Assembly: GCA_024636835.1 (NCBI GenBank)
Contig: JAGXGH010000006.1
Coordinates: 1-34,195, forward strand
Reading direction: 5' to 3'
Length of the DNA: 34,195 bases
From: Verrucomicrobiales bacterium
GTDB taxonomy: Bacteria > Verrucomicrobiota > Verrucomicrobiia > Verrucomicrobiales > SLCJ01
Shown: piece after piece, positions 1 to 9,299 of the stretch
Numbering within the stretch: the first letter of the stretch is position 1
Layout: each line of letters starts with the position of its first letter
Notes under the pieces: generated by a model
Told to the model about the DNA's origin: nothing
Database searches by the model: none
The model's input: only the letters and a program-made list of their open reading frames with translations
Translations under genes and position numbers: made by a program

Positions 1-274
1 GCTACTCGCGCTTTGAATTCGGGTTCGTGTCTTCTTCTTTTTGCTTTCATTTTGTTGTTGTTAGGTTCGGGGTTATCCCCGCTCCTAGCCATCAAAATTA
101 TAGCTTAACTACCTGTCCGAATTTCGGGGTCCACCTCAATCAAACCCTTCTTGACCACCTGCACTGATTTAAGGTAACTATCCACAAGTTGCCTATACTC
201 AGAGATTAATCGATCTGACGACTCCGAGAAAATTACCACTCGGCGACCCTTATTATCATCTTCAATTTCGCCTT
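1..274. other. Left-edge stretch without a confident gene
   Basis: No convincing gene or RNA was identified. A short hairpin, CGGGG-TTAT-CCCCG, lies at 68-81. The only substantial open frame is on the minus strand (105-305, listed separately). The 3' part probably holds the promoter of the DUF6288 gene, but no clear -35/-10 pair was recognised. Confidence 0.4.
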
Positions 275-305
275 GTGATCCCCTTCCCTCGCAGTTATTC
301 GACAA
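105..305 (-). CDS. Possible small hypothetical protein (weak)
   Basis: This is an open frame of 66 codons starting with TTG, with no recognised domain. The composition is protein-like: charged and soluble, with a stretch from about residue 20 that could form a beta strand followed by helices. It has no signal peptide and no visible ribosome binding site. It runs against the DUF6288 gene and overlaps its first 31 bases if that gene starts at 275, but does not overlap if it starts at the ATG at 338. It could be a real small gene, the remnant of a longer one, or chance. Confidence 0.2.
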   Translation of the reverse strand: MSNNCEGRGSQGEIEDDNKGRRVVIFSESSDRLISEYRQLVDSYLKSVQVVKKGLIEVDPEIRTGS

Positions 306-3300
306 TATCCCGGTTGTTCATTCGCACGAGAGTCGTGATGATGATTGTAATCTCGGTATGTTTTTCAATCCCGAGCCAGGCAGCTCCCCCCGACCTTACC
401 GCAGGAGGCGTTCCGGGAGACACCAGAGATTTCAACCTTGGACCCACCGGAGCGCGTGGTTGGGCTTATCATGTCAGTAAAGACACCTCGGAAAGCCGTC
501 AGATCCTTGTGACCGCTATCGAAGCGGGGTCACCGGCGGATGGACTCCTTGCCGAGGGCGATGTGATTCTCGGTGCCGACGGTCTAGGCACCGCCCCGGT
601 CAACTTCATCGCCGACGCCCGCAAGAGCCTGGCAACCGCGATCGCCGACGCCGAGGCGCAATCTCCAGCGACCCTCAAGCTCTTGCGTTGGCGCGCCGAC
701 ACTACGAGCGTTATCGATATCACTCTGCAAACGCTGGGAACCTACAGTGCCACGGCTCCGTATTCCTGTCCCAAATCTCAGTTGATCCTCCAACAAGGTC
801 TTGCACACGTAATGAACAGCGAGACAGCAGGCAGGTATTCCTTCGGAACCTTGAGCCTTCTGGCAGGCAACGATCCAAGCGACCCGGAAAATACAGCCCG
901 CATGGCTCGCGCCCAGACCGAGATGCAATCCCTGATTCCCAACGCTGCAACCATAACGGAATTGATGTCCGACCAACGAGATGCATCATCCGTCTGGCAA
1001 CGCGGGCACACTCTGATCGCTCTTGCCGAATATTATTTGCTCACCAACGACGCCACGGTCCTCCCAGCTATTGAAGCCTACTCGGTGAACATCTCCAGAA
1101 ACCATAGTATGTTCGGCACAGCCGGTCACATATACGCCGAGAAAAACAAAGACGGCAGTGACAACGGACCGATGGGCGGTGGCTACGGAGCGGTCAACTC
1201 CTCGGGATTACCCTGTTACCTCGGGCTTTTACTTGCTCGTGAATGTGGTCTGACCCATCCCGGATTCGATGCCAACACCGAGAACCGCGTCGAGGCAGCG
1301 ATCACCCGGGCCGGTCGGTTCTTCGGCTATTACGCCGGACGAGGGGCCATCCCCTACGGTGAGCACACACCTTCGTGGAACACACACGAGAGTAACGGTA
1401 AAAGCGGTCTTGCCGCTCTCTGTTTCGCCCTTGAGGACGCACGCGGCTATGAGGAGAAATTCAACGTTCAGATGGCTGTTGCAGCAACCAATGAACGAGA
1501 AATCGGACACACGGGGTCGTGGTTCAACTATATCTGGTCCCCGCTGGGAGCCGCCACCGGCGGTGAGGAGGCAGCTTCCTCCCACTTCAGACGCATCTCC
1601 TGGCACCTCGACCTTTGTCGTCGTTGGGATGGTGGGTTTGTCTATGACAGCCTTTATGGCGAAGGTCCGCAAGGGGGACAGGAATACCACGATTTCCGCA
1701 TGAGCACCGCTGCGCTGCTGCTCTATTCGCTGCCGCTCAGGCAACTCCACATCACCGGACGAGGCGATGACCCGACCCGGGATCTGAATACCGTGGATAT
1801 AGCCGATGCGGAGTTTGCGGATGACTACAACGCGAGCACCAGAGGCACCAATGATCTCATCAACGATCTCGGCAGTTGGTCGCCCAAAGTTCACCTACTG
1901 GCCGCTGAACAGTTGGCCACCCGCACCATCGATACCGCCACCCTCGCCCAACTCACCACCATGGCGACGGATCCTGCCGGCACCTCACGTCTCGGCGCCA
2001 CCTATACCCTGGGTAAAATCAACAACAGCACCACCGCAAATTCCCGCGCTGCAACTCTCGCAAGCTTGCTCACCGACCCCGAGAATCACGTTCGCTATAT
2101 CGCGGCTGACGCCATGCGCTACCTGCCGCTTTCGGCAAAAATGACCCAACTCAACGCCGTCCTCAGTGCAGCTGCCAGCACCGCCCCCCCGTTTCTCCCC
2201 TTCAACGAGGAAGATCCCATGCACATGGCCCACGGTCGCCTGTGCATGCTGCTGTTCTACGGAGGCAACGCCTACGGCCCGAAGGGAATGATCTGGGGAT
2301 CCGGTATCAACGGCGTGGATCGTGGTCTGCTCTACCCGGCGTTTCGCGCTGTGGCTGCCAACCCGGTCGGCCAAGCCCGCAGCACTTTACAGACAACCTA
2401 TGACTATCTGACTGCCGCTGACATGAACGCACTGGCCGACAGTATTGTGGACTCGATTTACCACCGTCCCCCGGCCGACAAGATGTTCAGCGCAGGCTCC
2501 CGCACCGGTGGGATAAAAGCACTCCAAAGATTCAACATCGCCGAAGGGGTTCCTCTTTCCATGGAATACATTATCGATGACGGACGGAGCAGCAACATCA
2601 CGGTAGCGCTCGGCGTACTCGAGGATTATGCAGGTTCCTCGACACTGGTGCGCCCCGATCACAACGTCATCCAATTTTGCAAAGACCTGCTGCAAGGCGC
2701 GAATGCCGCCGATGCCCTTGCTGTGCTCAATGCCATCGATGCGGATACCAATGCCATCGCTCCAATTCCGTACAAGAGCATTCAATCGGTCACCTCCGAC
2801 TCACCCTCGGTCACTCTGCCCGCCAACCAGACAGGCCTCCATGTTTCCGCCAGTGATTACGCCGAGGGCGATCTCGTCTACACCTGGCGCAAGGTGCATG
2901 GTGCAGGCAACCCCAGCTTCTCTCCCAATGGCACCGCCGCGAGCAAGGACACCACCGTAACCTTCGATAATGTTCCGGGCCAGTATCTCTTTGAGGTCAC
3001 GGTCTCCGACTCACGGGGCTTTACCGAGGTTTCCGATACCGTGGCCGTGACGCTTTACAATACCGGCGGCACCCTTCCCCCGAATGATCCTCCTACCGCA
3101 GACCCACAATCAATCACCACCTCCCCCGCAACCATCACACCAATCATATTAACGGGAAGCGACCCAGAAAATTACGAGCTGGTTTTCAAGGTAACCAGCC
3201 CACCGTCGCACGGTACCCTGTCCGGAATCGCGCCGAATATCGTCTATACTTCGGATGAATCACATCTCGGATCTGACAGCTTCACCTTCGAAGCAATGGA

Positions 3301-5758
3301 CAGCGAGGGACAGACTTCCAGTGCCACAATTGACATCACGGTGGATACATCGGCTGTGGAACTCTATGCCTACGAACCTTTTGATTACACTTCCGGCAGC
3401 AATGTTGATACCACACTTGACGGTGGCAGTGGCTTCGCGACAGCCTGGACTGATGCTCAAAACACTGGATCAGACTCAATCACCGTTTATGACGAAACCG
3501 GATTCTGGGATGGTATTGTTGATAATGTGACCACCAATCCGGCAACGGGTTCGCGCTATATTTCTTCAGCAGGCACGCCGGGAGCAATCACCGCCCAGCG
3601 AACCTTAAGCCAGAACGCAGGCGCTATGGCAGGAAATGACAAAACACTCTGGGCCAGTGTCGTCTGGAGAATGAATGGCTCCAATTACGGACGACAGGTC
3701 GGCTTCGTCCTCGGCACAGACGGTATTAGTAACCGATCTCAAAGTATCGACACCTCCGGAAATTTCGGAGCGGGACTGGGTGATGCCATCGGCGTGGGTG
3801 GAGCCATCAACACACTGGCTGTTACTCCGACAATTTGGGACAATGGCGCAATTTCCGCACGCACCACCGTCGGTGCTGCCGAAATCAACACCTCAATGGA
3901 GAACCTCGTTGTCCTCAAGTTCGTCTTCGCAGATGGAACAGAGCCCGACCGAGTCTATGCCTACCGTTTCACTGAGGCGGAAACGATCAACGAGAGTGTT
4001 TTTGAGAACAGCGCGATCCACGCCGAATCTGTGATCGACCAAAACACGTTAAATATCCTGAGTTTCAGTCAAACCAACCGAGGAGCGGAGGCCATCGATG
4101 AAATCCGCATCGGCAACTCGTTTGCATCCGTGATCGGCATCGAAAGTTCTCCTCCCGACTCCGACCCACCATCGCTTGGGCCGGCAAACATCGTCGATAA
4201 CCGGACTGGTGAAGCCGTCACCCAGAATACTCCGGTGGCCTATTCCGTAACCTTCAGCGAGGCGATCGACGGCACGACCGTCACATCAGCCGATTTCGCC
4301 AATGCCGGTTCCTCCGACATCACCATCAATTCAATCCTCCAATCATTGCCGAATGTTTTTATCGTCGACGTCACACCGATAAACCCCGGCAGCCTCCAAT
4401 TACAGGTCAATACCGGTGCCATCATCATCGATCTCGCCGGCAACCCGCTCGATACCACCGCGGCCATCGTGGATGACACGACCATTACGGTGAATGAGTT
4501 ACGCGTTCCCGTGCCAGATGTGACTGAGATGACTCAGTCTTCCGCGGAATCCGAAATCACCAGCGCAGGCCTTGCTGTGGGAACCATCACCAGCAAATAC
4601 CATGCCTCCGTTCCCTCCGGCTCCGTGATCAGTCAGAACCCTTCGGGCGGCATCAACGTGCCATTGCAAACCGCTGTCTCTCTGGTCATTTCCGCGGGAC
4701 CGAGCAATGGTAACGACTACGCTCTTGCCGACCTTCCCGTTTCCGGTGAAATCACCGGCAGCACGACAAACACCCAGACCAGTGATGGAGTGTATCAATC
4801 ACTCCGTGAGTTGAGTACTAAGGGTAAGCCAAATAGCCGCATCAGCTATCTCGAGCACAAGTGGATTTTCGAAATCGGAGTCAACAACAGCCTTACCTTT
4901 TTCATCGAGGCGCATCACACCTCCAACAACGAAAACGATCACTTCGTCTTCGCCTACTCTACTACCGGCATCAACGGTCCATACACCGACATGCTGACCG
5001 TCACAAAGACTTCGGACAATAACACCCCTCAATCCTTCGTAATGCCCGCCAATACATCGGGCACCATCCATGTGCGCGTTTTAGATACAGACCGATCTGG
5101 AGGCAAGGACATTCAGGACACCCTCTATATCGACCAGATGTATTTCTTCTCGGAATCCGGACCGATCATGGAGACCGTCCCCGATGTGATTGGTCTGTCC
5201 CAAACATCCGCGGAACTGAACATCGGAGCATCCAGTCTAGGCATTGGCGCTGTTGCCTCGGAATACAGCAACACGGTCGCCGCCAATCATGTGATCGGTC
5301 AAAACCCGGTCGCTGGTGAATCCGTCGAACAAGGATCCAACGTGGATATGATTATTTCCCTCGGACCTATGCCCGATTATATGGTCTGGCAAGATCAGTT
5401 TCCTGGGGCTGACCTCGACGATGCATCGGCCGACTTCGACGGTGATGGTCTGAAAAATGACGAGGAAAGGCTATGGGGCCGGGATCCTACCAAAGCAAAC
5501 TCAAGGTCACCTTTTATCACTGGCCCGAATCCCAGTGGTAACTTCCGCTACACCCGCCGCGACCCTTCCCTGACCGGAGCGACGTTCACTATCTGGGTAT
5601 CACCAAATTTGCTTGCGGGATCATGGACACTTGATGCCGGAGCGAGCCAGGTTTCGGAAGGTGTTAATGCTAACAATGTGGAAACCATCAGCGTGACCTT
5701 AAGCTCCGGACATCATGGTGCCGACCGGCTGTTCATCCGTATAGAAGCCGCAGAATAA
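275..5758 (+). CDS. Giant secreted DUF6288-type multidomain protein with PASTA modules
   Basis: This 1827-residue protein is probably exported. A hydrophobic segment at about residues 20-35 ends in PSQA, a plausible signal peptidase site. The mature N-terminus carries the LGPTGARGW motif and a PDZ-like segment (about 60-110) typical of DUF6288 proteins. A helical region (about 165-500) and HEAT-like repeats (about 530-830) follow. Next come a PKD-like domain (about 835-930), a cadherin/tandem-95-like repeat (to about 1025), a LamG-like beta sandwich (about 1030-1290) and an SbsA Ig-like domain (about 1295-1410). Two PASTA-like modules (about 1411-1480 and 1632-1705) flank another beta sandwich. 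The last 120 residues are a calcium-binding-like DFDGDGLKNDEE segment plus an FRYTRR module shared with three other proteins here. The start is uncertain: GTG at 275 keeps positive charges before the signal core, whereas ATG at 338 would lose them. The biochemical function is unknown; a cell-surface or glycan-associated role is inferred. Confidence 0.85.
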   Translation: MIPFPRSYSTISRLFIRTRVVMMIVISVCFSIPSQAAPPDLTAGGVPGDTRDFNLGPTGARGWAYHVSKDTSESRQILVTAIEAGSPADGLLAEGDVILGADGLGTAPVNFIADARKSLATAIADAEAQSPATLKLLRWRADTTSVIDITLQTLGTYSATAPYSCPKSQLILQQGLAHVMNSETAGRYSFGTLSLLAGNDPSDPENTARMARAQTEMQSLIPNAATITELMSDQRDASSVWQRGHTLIALAEYYLLTNDATVLPAIEAYSVNISRNHSMFGTAGHIYAEKNKDGSDNGPMGGGYGAVNSSGLPCYLGLLLARECGLTHPGFDANTENRVEAAITRAGRFFGYYAGRGAIPYGEHTPSWNTHESNGKSGLAALCFALEDARGYEEKFNVQMAVAATNEREIGHTGSWFNYIWSPLGAATGGEEAASSHFRRISWHLDLCRRWDGGFVYDSLYGEGPQGGQEYHDFRMSTAALLLYSLPLRQLHITGRGDDPTRDLNTVDIADAEFADDYNASTRGTNDLINDLGSWSPKVHLLAAEQLATRTIDTATLAQLTTMATDPAGTSRLGATYTLGKINNSTTANSRAATLASLLTDPENHVRYIAADAMRYLPLSAKMTQLNAVLSAAASTAPPFLPFNEEDPMHMAHGRLCMLLFYGGNAYGPKGMIWGSGINGVDRGLLYPAFRAVAANPVGQARSTLQTTYDYLTAADMNALADSIVDSIYHRPPADKMFSAGSRTGGIKALQRFNIAEGVPLSMEYIIDDGRSSNITVALGVLEDYAGSSTLVRPDHNVIQFCKDLLQGANAADALAVLNAIDADTNAIAPIPYKSIQSVTSDSPSVTLPANQTGLHVSASDYAEGDLVYTWRKVHGAGNPSFSPNGTAASKDTTVTFDNVPGQYLFEVTVSDSRGFTEVSDTVAVTLYNTGGTLPPNDPPTADPQSITTSPATITPIILTGSDPENYELVFKVTSPPSHGTLSGIAPNIVYTSDESHLGSDSFTFEAMDSEGQTSSATIDITVDTSAVELYAYEPFDYTSGSNVDTTLDGGSGFATAWTDAQNTGSDSITVYDETGFWDGIVDNVTTNPATGSRYISSAGTPGAITAQRTLSQNAGAMAGNDKTLWASVVWRMNGSNYGRQVGFVLGTDGISNRSQSIDTSGNFGAGLGDAIGVGGAINTLAVTPTIWDNGAISARTTVGAAEINTSMENLVVLKFVFADGTEPDRVYAYRFTEAETINESVFENSAIHAESVIDQNTLNILSFSQTNRGAEAIDEIRIGNSFASVIGIESSPPDSDPPSLGPANIVDNRTGEAVTQNTPVAYSVTFSEAIDGTTVTSADFANAGSSDITINSILQSLPNVFIVDVTPINPGSLQLQVNTGAIIIDLAGNPLDTTAAIVDDTTITVNELRVPVPDVTEMTQSSAESEITSAGLAVGTITSKYHASVPSGSVISQNPSGGINVPLQTAVSLVISAGPSNGNDYALADLPVSGEITGSTTNTQTSDGVYQSLRELSTKGKPNSRISYLEHKWIFEIGVNNSLTFFIEAHHTSNNENDHFVFAYSTTGINGPYTDMLTVTKTSDNNTPQSFVMPANTSGTIHVRVLDTDRSGGKDIQDTLYIDQMYFFSESGPIMETVPDVIGLSQTSAELNIGASSLGIGAVASEYSNTVAANHVIGQNPVAGESVEQGSNVDMIISLGPMPDYMVWQDQFPGADLDDASADFDGDGLKNDEERLWGRDPTKANSRSPFITGPNPSGNFRYTRRDPSLTGATFTIWVSPNLLAGSWTLDAGASQVSEGVNANNVETISVTLSSGHHGADRLFIRIEAAE

Positions 5759-5786
5759 CACCGAATCTTGGTAATGATCTGACGCG
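5756..5786 (+). repeat. Palindromic dispersed repeat, copy 1
   Basis: This 31-base element begins with the TAA stop codon of the DUF6288 gene. It matches the copy at 31892-31922 at 28 of 31 positions and shares the 19-base core TTGGTAATGATCTGACGCG with it. The left half is an imperfect palindrome of the ACCAAA/TTTGGT type. A third, inverted copy lies at 9267-9293. Function is unknown; it may act as a hairpin or as a mobile REP-like unit. Confidence 0.65.
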
Positions 5787-5886
5787 TAGTGCTCGCTCGG
5801 GTTTGGTCGGATGGAAAATGTGCGCGGAGAATAATCAGATGTTTATTCGGAGATGGTATAATCCAAAAACATTCCACGACTACCTC

Positions 5887-5951
5887 TTGACAGCTCTTTC
5901 GCCAGTTACCAGTGTTTCCTACTAGCAAAGAATGCATCTCCATGCATTCTT
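5887..5951 (+). promoter_or_regulatory. Candidate promoter and operator of the sugar-metabolism operon
   Basis: A consensus-like -35 TTGACA is at 5887-5892. A -10 box about 17-19 bases later is weak. Downstream is a perfect 10-base inverted repeat with a 4-base spacer, AAGAATGCAT (5928-5937) and ATGCATTCTT (5942-5951), ending 27 bases before the ATG at 5979. Its position fits an operator bound by a dimeric repressor, or a 5' leader hairpin. The regulator is not identified; the GntR/LacI-type protein at 14153-15214 is one candidate. Confidence 0.45.
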
Positions 5952-5978
5952 CACTTCATACCCCATCTAAAACCCATT

Positions 5979-7115
5979 ATGAAAACACTCAACATCGGCA
6001 TGATCGGCTACGGCTTTATGGGCCGCACCCACTCGAACGCCTACTCCCAGGTAAATCACTTTTTCGACCTCGAATACAAGCCCATCCTCAAGGCTGTCTG
6101 CGCCCGCAACGAAGAGCGCGTCAAAGCTTTTGCCGAGCAATGGGGCTATGAGTCCTACGAGACGGATTGGCGTAAGCTCATCGCTCGCGACGACATCGAC
6201 GCCATCGACATCTGCACACCCAACAACCTCCACAAGGAAATTGCCATCGCCGCCGCCGAGGCCGGCAAGATGATCCTCTGCGAAAAACCCCTCGCCCGCA
6301 CCGCGGACGAAGGTGAGGAAATGTGCCAGGCCATCGAAAAAGCCGGTGTCCTCAACACAGTTTGGTACAATTACCGCCGCGTCCCAGCCGTCACCTTGGC
6401 GAAGCAACTCGTCGACGATGGCCGTCTCGGTCGGATCTTCCACTACCGTGCGAATTTCCTCCAGGACTGGACCATTTCCGCTGACCTCCCCCAGGGCGGT
6501 GAAGCTCTCTGGCGCCTCGATGCCGAAGCCGCAGGTTCCGGCGTCACCGGCGATCTGCTCGCCCACTGTATTGACACCGCGGTGTGGATTAACGGCCCGA
6601 TCTCGTCGGTGACCGCGATGACAGAAACCTTCATCAAAGAACGCACCCACACCCTCACCGGCGAAGTTACCAAGGTGGATATCGATGACGCTTGTTCGTT
6701 CCTCGCCCGATTCGCCAACGGTTCGACCGCCATCTTCGAGGCGACCCGTTATGCACGCGGTCACAAGGCGCTCAACACGCTAGAGATCAATGGCGAGAAA
6801 GCTTCCCTCTCCTGGGATCTTCACGACCTCCACCGTCTCCAGGTCTTCGATCACTCCGATGAGTCCATCATCCGCGGATGGCACAATGTCCATGTCAGTG
6901 ATGGCGATCAGCCTTACATGAAAAATTGGTGGGTTCCCGGTCTACAGATCGGTTACGAACACACTTTCATCCACCATGTCGCCGACTTCCTGGCAGGCGT
7001 TGCTAAAGGCGAGTCCGCCAGCCCGACCTTCCGCGAGGCCCAAGAAACACAAATCATCTGCGATGCGGTTCTCGAATCCGCCAAGTCCGGTCAATGGGTG
7101 AACATTCCGTCATAA
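5979..7115 (+). CDS. Gfo/Idh/MocA-family sugar dehydrogenase
   Basis: This 378-residue NAD(P)-dependent oxidoreductase is predicted to be cytoplasmic. The N-terminal Rossmann fold shows GMIGYGFMG at about residues 7-15, and the family's conserved CEKPLA motif is at about 101-106. The C-terminal domain contains GDLLAHCID, which provides the conserved His/Asp region of the substrate pocket. The family oxidises or reduces sugars, inositols and sugar acids; the exact substrate cannot be read from the sequence. It is the first gene of an operon with a ketose 3-epimerase-like protein (12 bases downstream) and a PfkB kinase, so it probably acts on a sugar released by the neighbouring glycosidases. 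A perfect inverted repeat lies just upstream. The family call is firm; substrate and direction are open. Confidence 0.92.
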   Translation: MKTLNIGMIGYGFMGRTHSNAYSQVNHFFDLEYKPILKAVCARNEERVKAFAEQWGYESYETDWRKLIARDDIDAIDICTPNNLHKEIAIAAAEAGKMILCEKPLARTADEGEEMCQAIEKAGVLNTVWYNYRRVPAVTLAKQLVDDGRLGRIFHYRANFLQDWTISADLPQGGEALWRLDAEAAGSGVTGDLLAHCIDTAVWINGPISSVTAMTETFIKERTHTLTGEVTKVDIDDACSFLARFANGSTAIFEATRYARGHKALNTLEINGEKASLSWDLHDLHRLQVFDHSDESIIRGWHNVHVSDGDQPYMKNWWVPGLQIGYEHTFIHHVADFLAGVAKGESASPTFREAQETQIICDAVLESAKSGQWVNIPS

Positions 7116-7127
7116 CCACAGTACAGT

Positions 7128-8024
7128 ATGCGATTTGGTATCAATACCTGGGCGTGGGACATTCCCGTCGACCCTTCCAATATTAAAGAATTCCTCGCCT
7201 GGGCAGACGGTCTCGGCATACCGGGCGACAAGCCGGTGATTGAGGCATTTGCCTCGCCCGATCCTGCCGACTTACCGATTGCTGAAGGCATTCGCGCCGC
7301 TGCACAAGAGGCTGGCTACGGTGTGGTGAGTTGTGGATTCAACCCAAACATGGCAGGGCCTGACCAACCCAATCCGCATCTCATCAGCCCCGATGCCGAT
7401 GAACGCAGAGCCGCCATCCAGCGCGCTTGTGGGTTCATCTCGTTTGCTGCTGCGGCGGCAACAAACGGCGACCCCGGCATCCTTAGTGGACCCTGGCATG
7501 TGCGCCACCAACACTTCACTGGAGCAGGGATCACATCCGAAGAACGCCAATGGTTGGTCGAGGGGCTTCGACAAGTCGCCACCCATGCCGGCGACCTCGG
7601 AGTGCTCGCTGGATTTGAAATCCTCAACCGCTTCGAGTCCTACGTCATCAACACCGTCGACCAAGCACTTGATCTCATAGACGAAGTCGGCTTGCCCAAT
7701 CTCGGCTTCAACTGGGACACCGGCCACGCCCATATCGATGAAGACGAGGACGTCGTTCCCAACCTGACCAAAGCTTCCCAGAGTGGGCGCATGTTCCACA
7801 TTCACCTGTGCGAAAACCATCGCCGCGATTACGGCACGGGGAAGATAGGTCCACGCACCAGCGAAATCCTCCAAGTTCTTCGCGATACCGACTACCAGCG
7901 CGGAGTCGTTCCAGAACTCTTCTGCGAAGCGCTCGACGGCGCCGTCCACAAATGGAACCGCACCGAAGGCGACATCCACACCGCTGCCAACAACTCCTTC
8001 AAATTCCTTCGCGGTTGTTTGTAG
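7128..8024 (+). CDS. Sugar isomerase/epimerase, ketose 3-epimerase-like TIM barrel
   Basis: This 298-residue protein belongs to the xylose isomerase-like TIM-barrel superfamily. It resembles D-tagatose/D-psicose 3-epimerases most closely. The segment FEILNRFES places a glutamate at residue 164 where those enzymes have a metal-binding catalytic Glu. HLCENHRRDYGTGKI matches their substrate-binding loop. A second conserved Glu, in VPELF, is at residue 263. DTGHAHID supplies further metal ligands. Epimerases of this type need a divalent metal and interconvert ketoses at C3. The gene starts 12 bases after the dehydrogenase stop and is followed by a sugar kinase, consistent with a dehydrogenase-epimerase-kinase pathway. 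3-Epimerase activity is inferred from motifs; inosose isomerase or another ketose activity is possible. Confidence 0.85.
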   Translation: MRFGINTWAWDIPVDPSNIKEFLAWADGLGIPGDKPVIEAFASPDPADLPIAEGIRAAAQEAGYGVVSCGFNPNMAGPDQPNPHLISPDADERRAAIQRACGFISFAAAAATNGDPGILSGPWHVRHQHFTGAGITSEERQWLVEGLRQVATHAGDLGVLAGFEILNRFESYVINTVDQALDLIDEVGLPNLGFNWDTGHAHIDEDEDVVPNLTKASQSGRMFHIHLCENHRRDYGTGKIGPRTSEILQVLRDTDYQRGVVPELFCEALDGAVHKWNRTEGDIHTAANNSFKFLRGCL

Positions 8025-8063
8025 TTGCGAGCCAGAGACATAGCGTCGCCAACCCAATATCTC

Positions 8064-9095
8064 ATGGCTACAGACACCCCCACCAGACAAGGAATCCTCG
8101 CCGGAGGAAATTGGATCATCGACCACGTTAAGATTATCGATCACTTCCCTGCCCAAGATACCCTGGCAAATATACTTGCCGAATCCGATGGCTCAGGTGG
8201 GTCGCCTTACAACATCCTGATCGATATCGCCAAATTCGGAGCGAGTTTTCCACTCGAAGCAGCGGGATTGGTTGGTGAGGACGCAGACGGTCAAACCATT
8301 CTCTCGGAATGCTCGGCGCATGGCATTGAAACCACCGCATTACGCAGCACTCCGAAAGCTCCCACATCCTACACCGATGTGATGACAGTTCGCGAGACCG
8401 GTCGGCGGACGTTCTACCATTGCCGTGGGGCCAACGCACTGTTGGATGAATCTCACTTCGACCTCACATCGTCCCAGGCGAGAATTTTCCACGTTGGCTA
8501 CCTCTTGCTTTTGGACCAACTCGACGCCCTGTCCGACGACGGAACAACTGGCGCATCACGTTTGTTAGAAAAAGCCAGTGCACTCGGTTTTAAAACATCT
8601 GCAGATCTGGTAAGTGAAGATAGCGATCGCTTTGCCAGCGTGATCCGCCCCGTGCTTCCACATCTGGATTACCTGATCATCAACGAATTCGAAGCGGCAC
8701 GCACCACGGGAGTAGAAATTACTGTGGATGGAAAAATTCAACATGAACGCCTAGCTGAAGCCGCTGCGAAGCTCATCGAGTGTGGAGTGCGAGAGTGGGT
8801 TGTGGTTCATTACCCCGATGGCGCATACGCACTTCATGCATCTGGTGAGCAAGCGAAACATGGAAGCGTGAACCTCCCACCCTGCTATGTCCAAGGCGCT
8901 GCCGGTGCGGGCGATGCCTTTGCAGCAGGCTCACTCTATGGCCTGCATGAAGGACTGCCCATTACCGAATGCTTGCGTATCGCCGTATGCGCCGCCGCTT
9001 CCAATCTTGCAGACCCTACCTGCACCGGGGGCATTCTTGCTCTCGATGGGTGTTTGGAAATCGGCAAGAAATATGGCTTCCGTGGTGAGCTTTAA
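8064..9095 (+). CDS. PfkB-family carbohydrate kinase
   Basis: This 343-residue ribokinase-like sugar kinase is predicted to be cytoplasmic. The N-terminal half has the sugar-binding lid and a glycine-rich GSGGSPYN segment. The C-terminal PfkB signature appears as AAGAGDAFAAG, with the catalytic-base aspartate at about residue 284. The frame is open from a TTG at 8025 directly after the epimerase stop, but the ATG at 8064 is preferred because the residues before it do not fit the family's N-terminus. It probably phosphorylates the sugar made by the two upstream enzymes and so commits it to central metabolism. The family includes fructokinase, ribokinase and tagatose-6-phosphate kinase; specificity cannot be assigned. 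The operon appears to end here, with no strong terminator. Confidence 0.9.
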   Translation: MATDTPTRQGILAGGNWIIDHVKIIDHFPAQDTLANILAESDGSGGSPYNILIDIAKFGASFPLEAAGLVGEDADGQTILSECSAHGIETTALRSTPKAPTSYTDVMTVRETGRRTFYHCRGANALLDESHFDLTSSQARIFHVGYLLLLDQLDALSDDGTTGASRLLEKASALGFKTSADLVSEDSDRFASVIRPVLPHLDYLIINEFEAARTTGVEITVDGKIQHERLAEAAAKLIECGVREWVVVHYPDGAYALHASGEQAKHGSVNLPPCYVQGAAGAGDAFAAGSLYGLHEGLPITECLRIAVCAAASNLADPTCTGGILALDGCLEIGKKYGFRGEL

Positions 9096-9266
9096 CTTGA
9101 ATAGAAAACCGTTCCTCAAATTCGGTCTTTAGCACAAGGCCCAAACTCAAAATCATACCACGATCGAATAATAAGATGACTTTTCGTTGCGTAGAAGTAG
9201 CTCTCGATCAACCAACTCCACGCCCACTTGTCAATCGCGTGCCGCGCAGCGGTTCTACGCGACACC

Positions 9267-9293
9267 TCAGATCAATACCAAGATTTGGTATCA
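9267..9293 (-). repeat. Palindromic dispersed repeat, copy 2 (inverted)
   Basis: Read on the minus strand, this copy matches the 31892 copy at 24 of 27 positions through GATCTGA. It then continues with a 5-base insertion before CGCGTAG, which also follows copy 1. Its palindrome is the cleanest of the three: arms ATACCAA (9275-9281) and TTGGTAT (9285-9291) with a 3-base spacer. It ends 7 bases before the ATG at 9300, so it may shape the ribosome-binding region of the esterase mRNA. Confidence 0.6.
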
Positions 9294-9299
9294 TACCCT

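Noticed and set aside
60..100. GC-rich hairpin near the left edge that briefly suggested the 3' end of a tRNA or tmRNA
   Set aside because: The loop has 4 bases rather than the 7 of a T-arm, no TTCRA sequence is in the right place, and no acceptor stem or upstream arms could be matched.
205..216. GATCTGACG match to the right part of the dispersed repeat
   Set aside because: Only nine bases match and the palindrome is missing, so chance is the simpler explanation.
7131..7147. Sequence GATTTGGTATCAATACC resembling the palindromic repeat
   Set aside because: It lies within the first codons of the epimerase gene, lacks the TGATCTGA part, and is explained by coding sequence.
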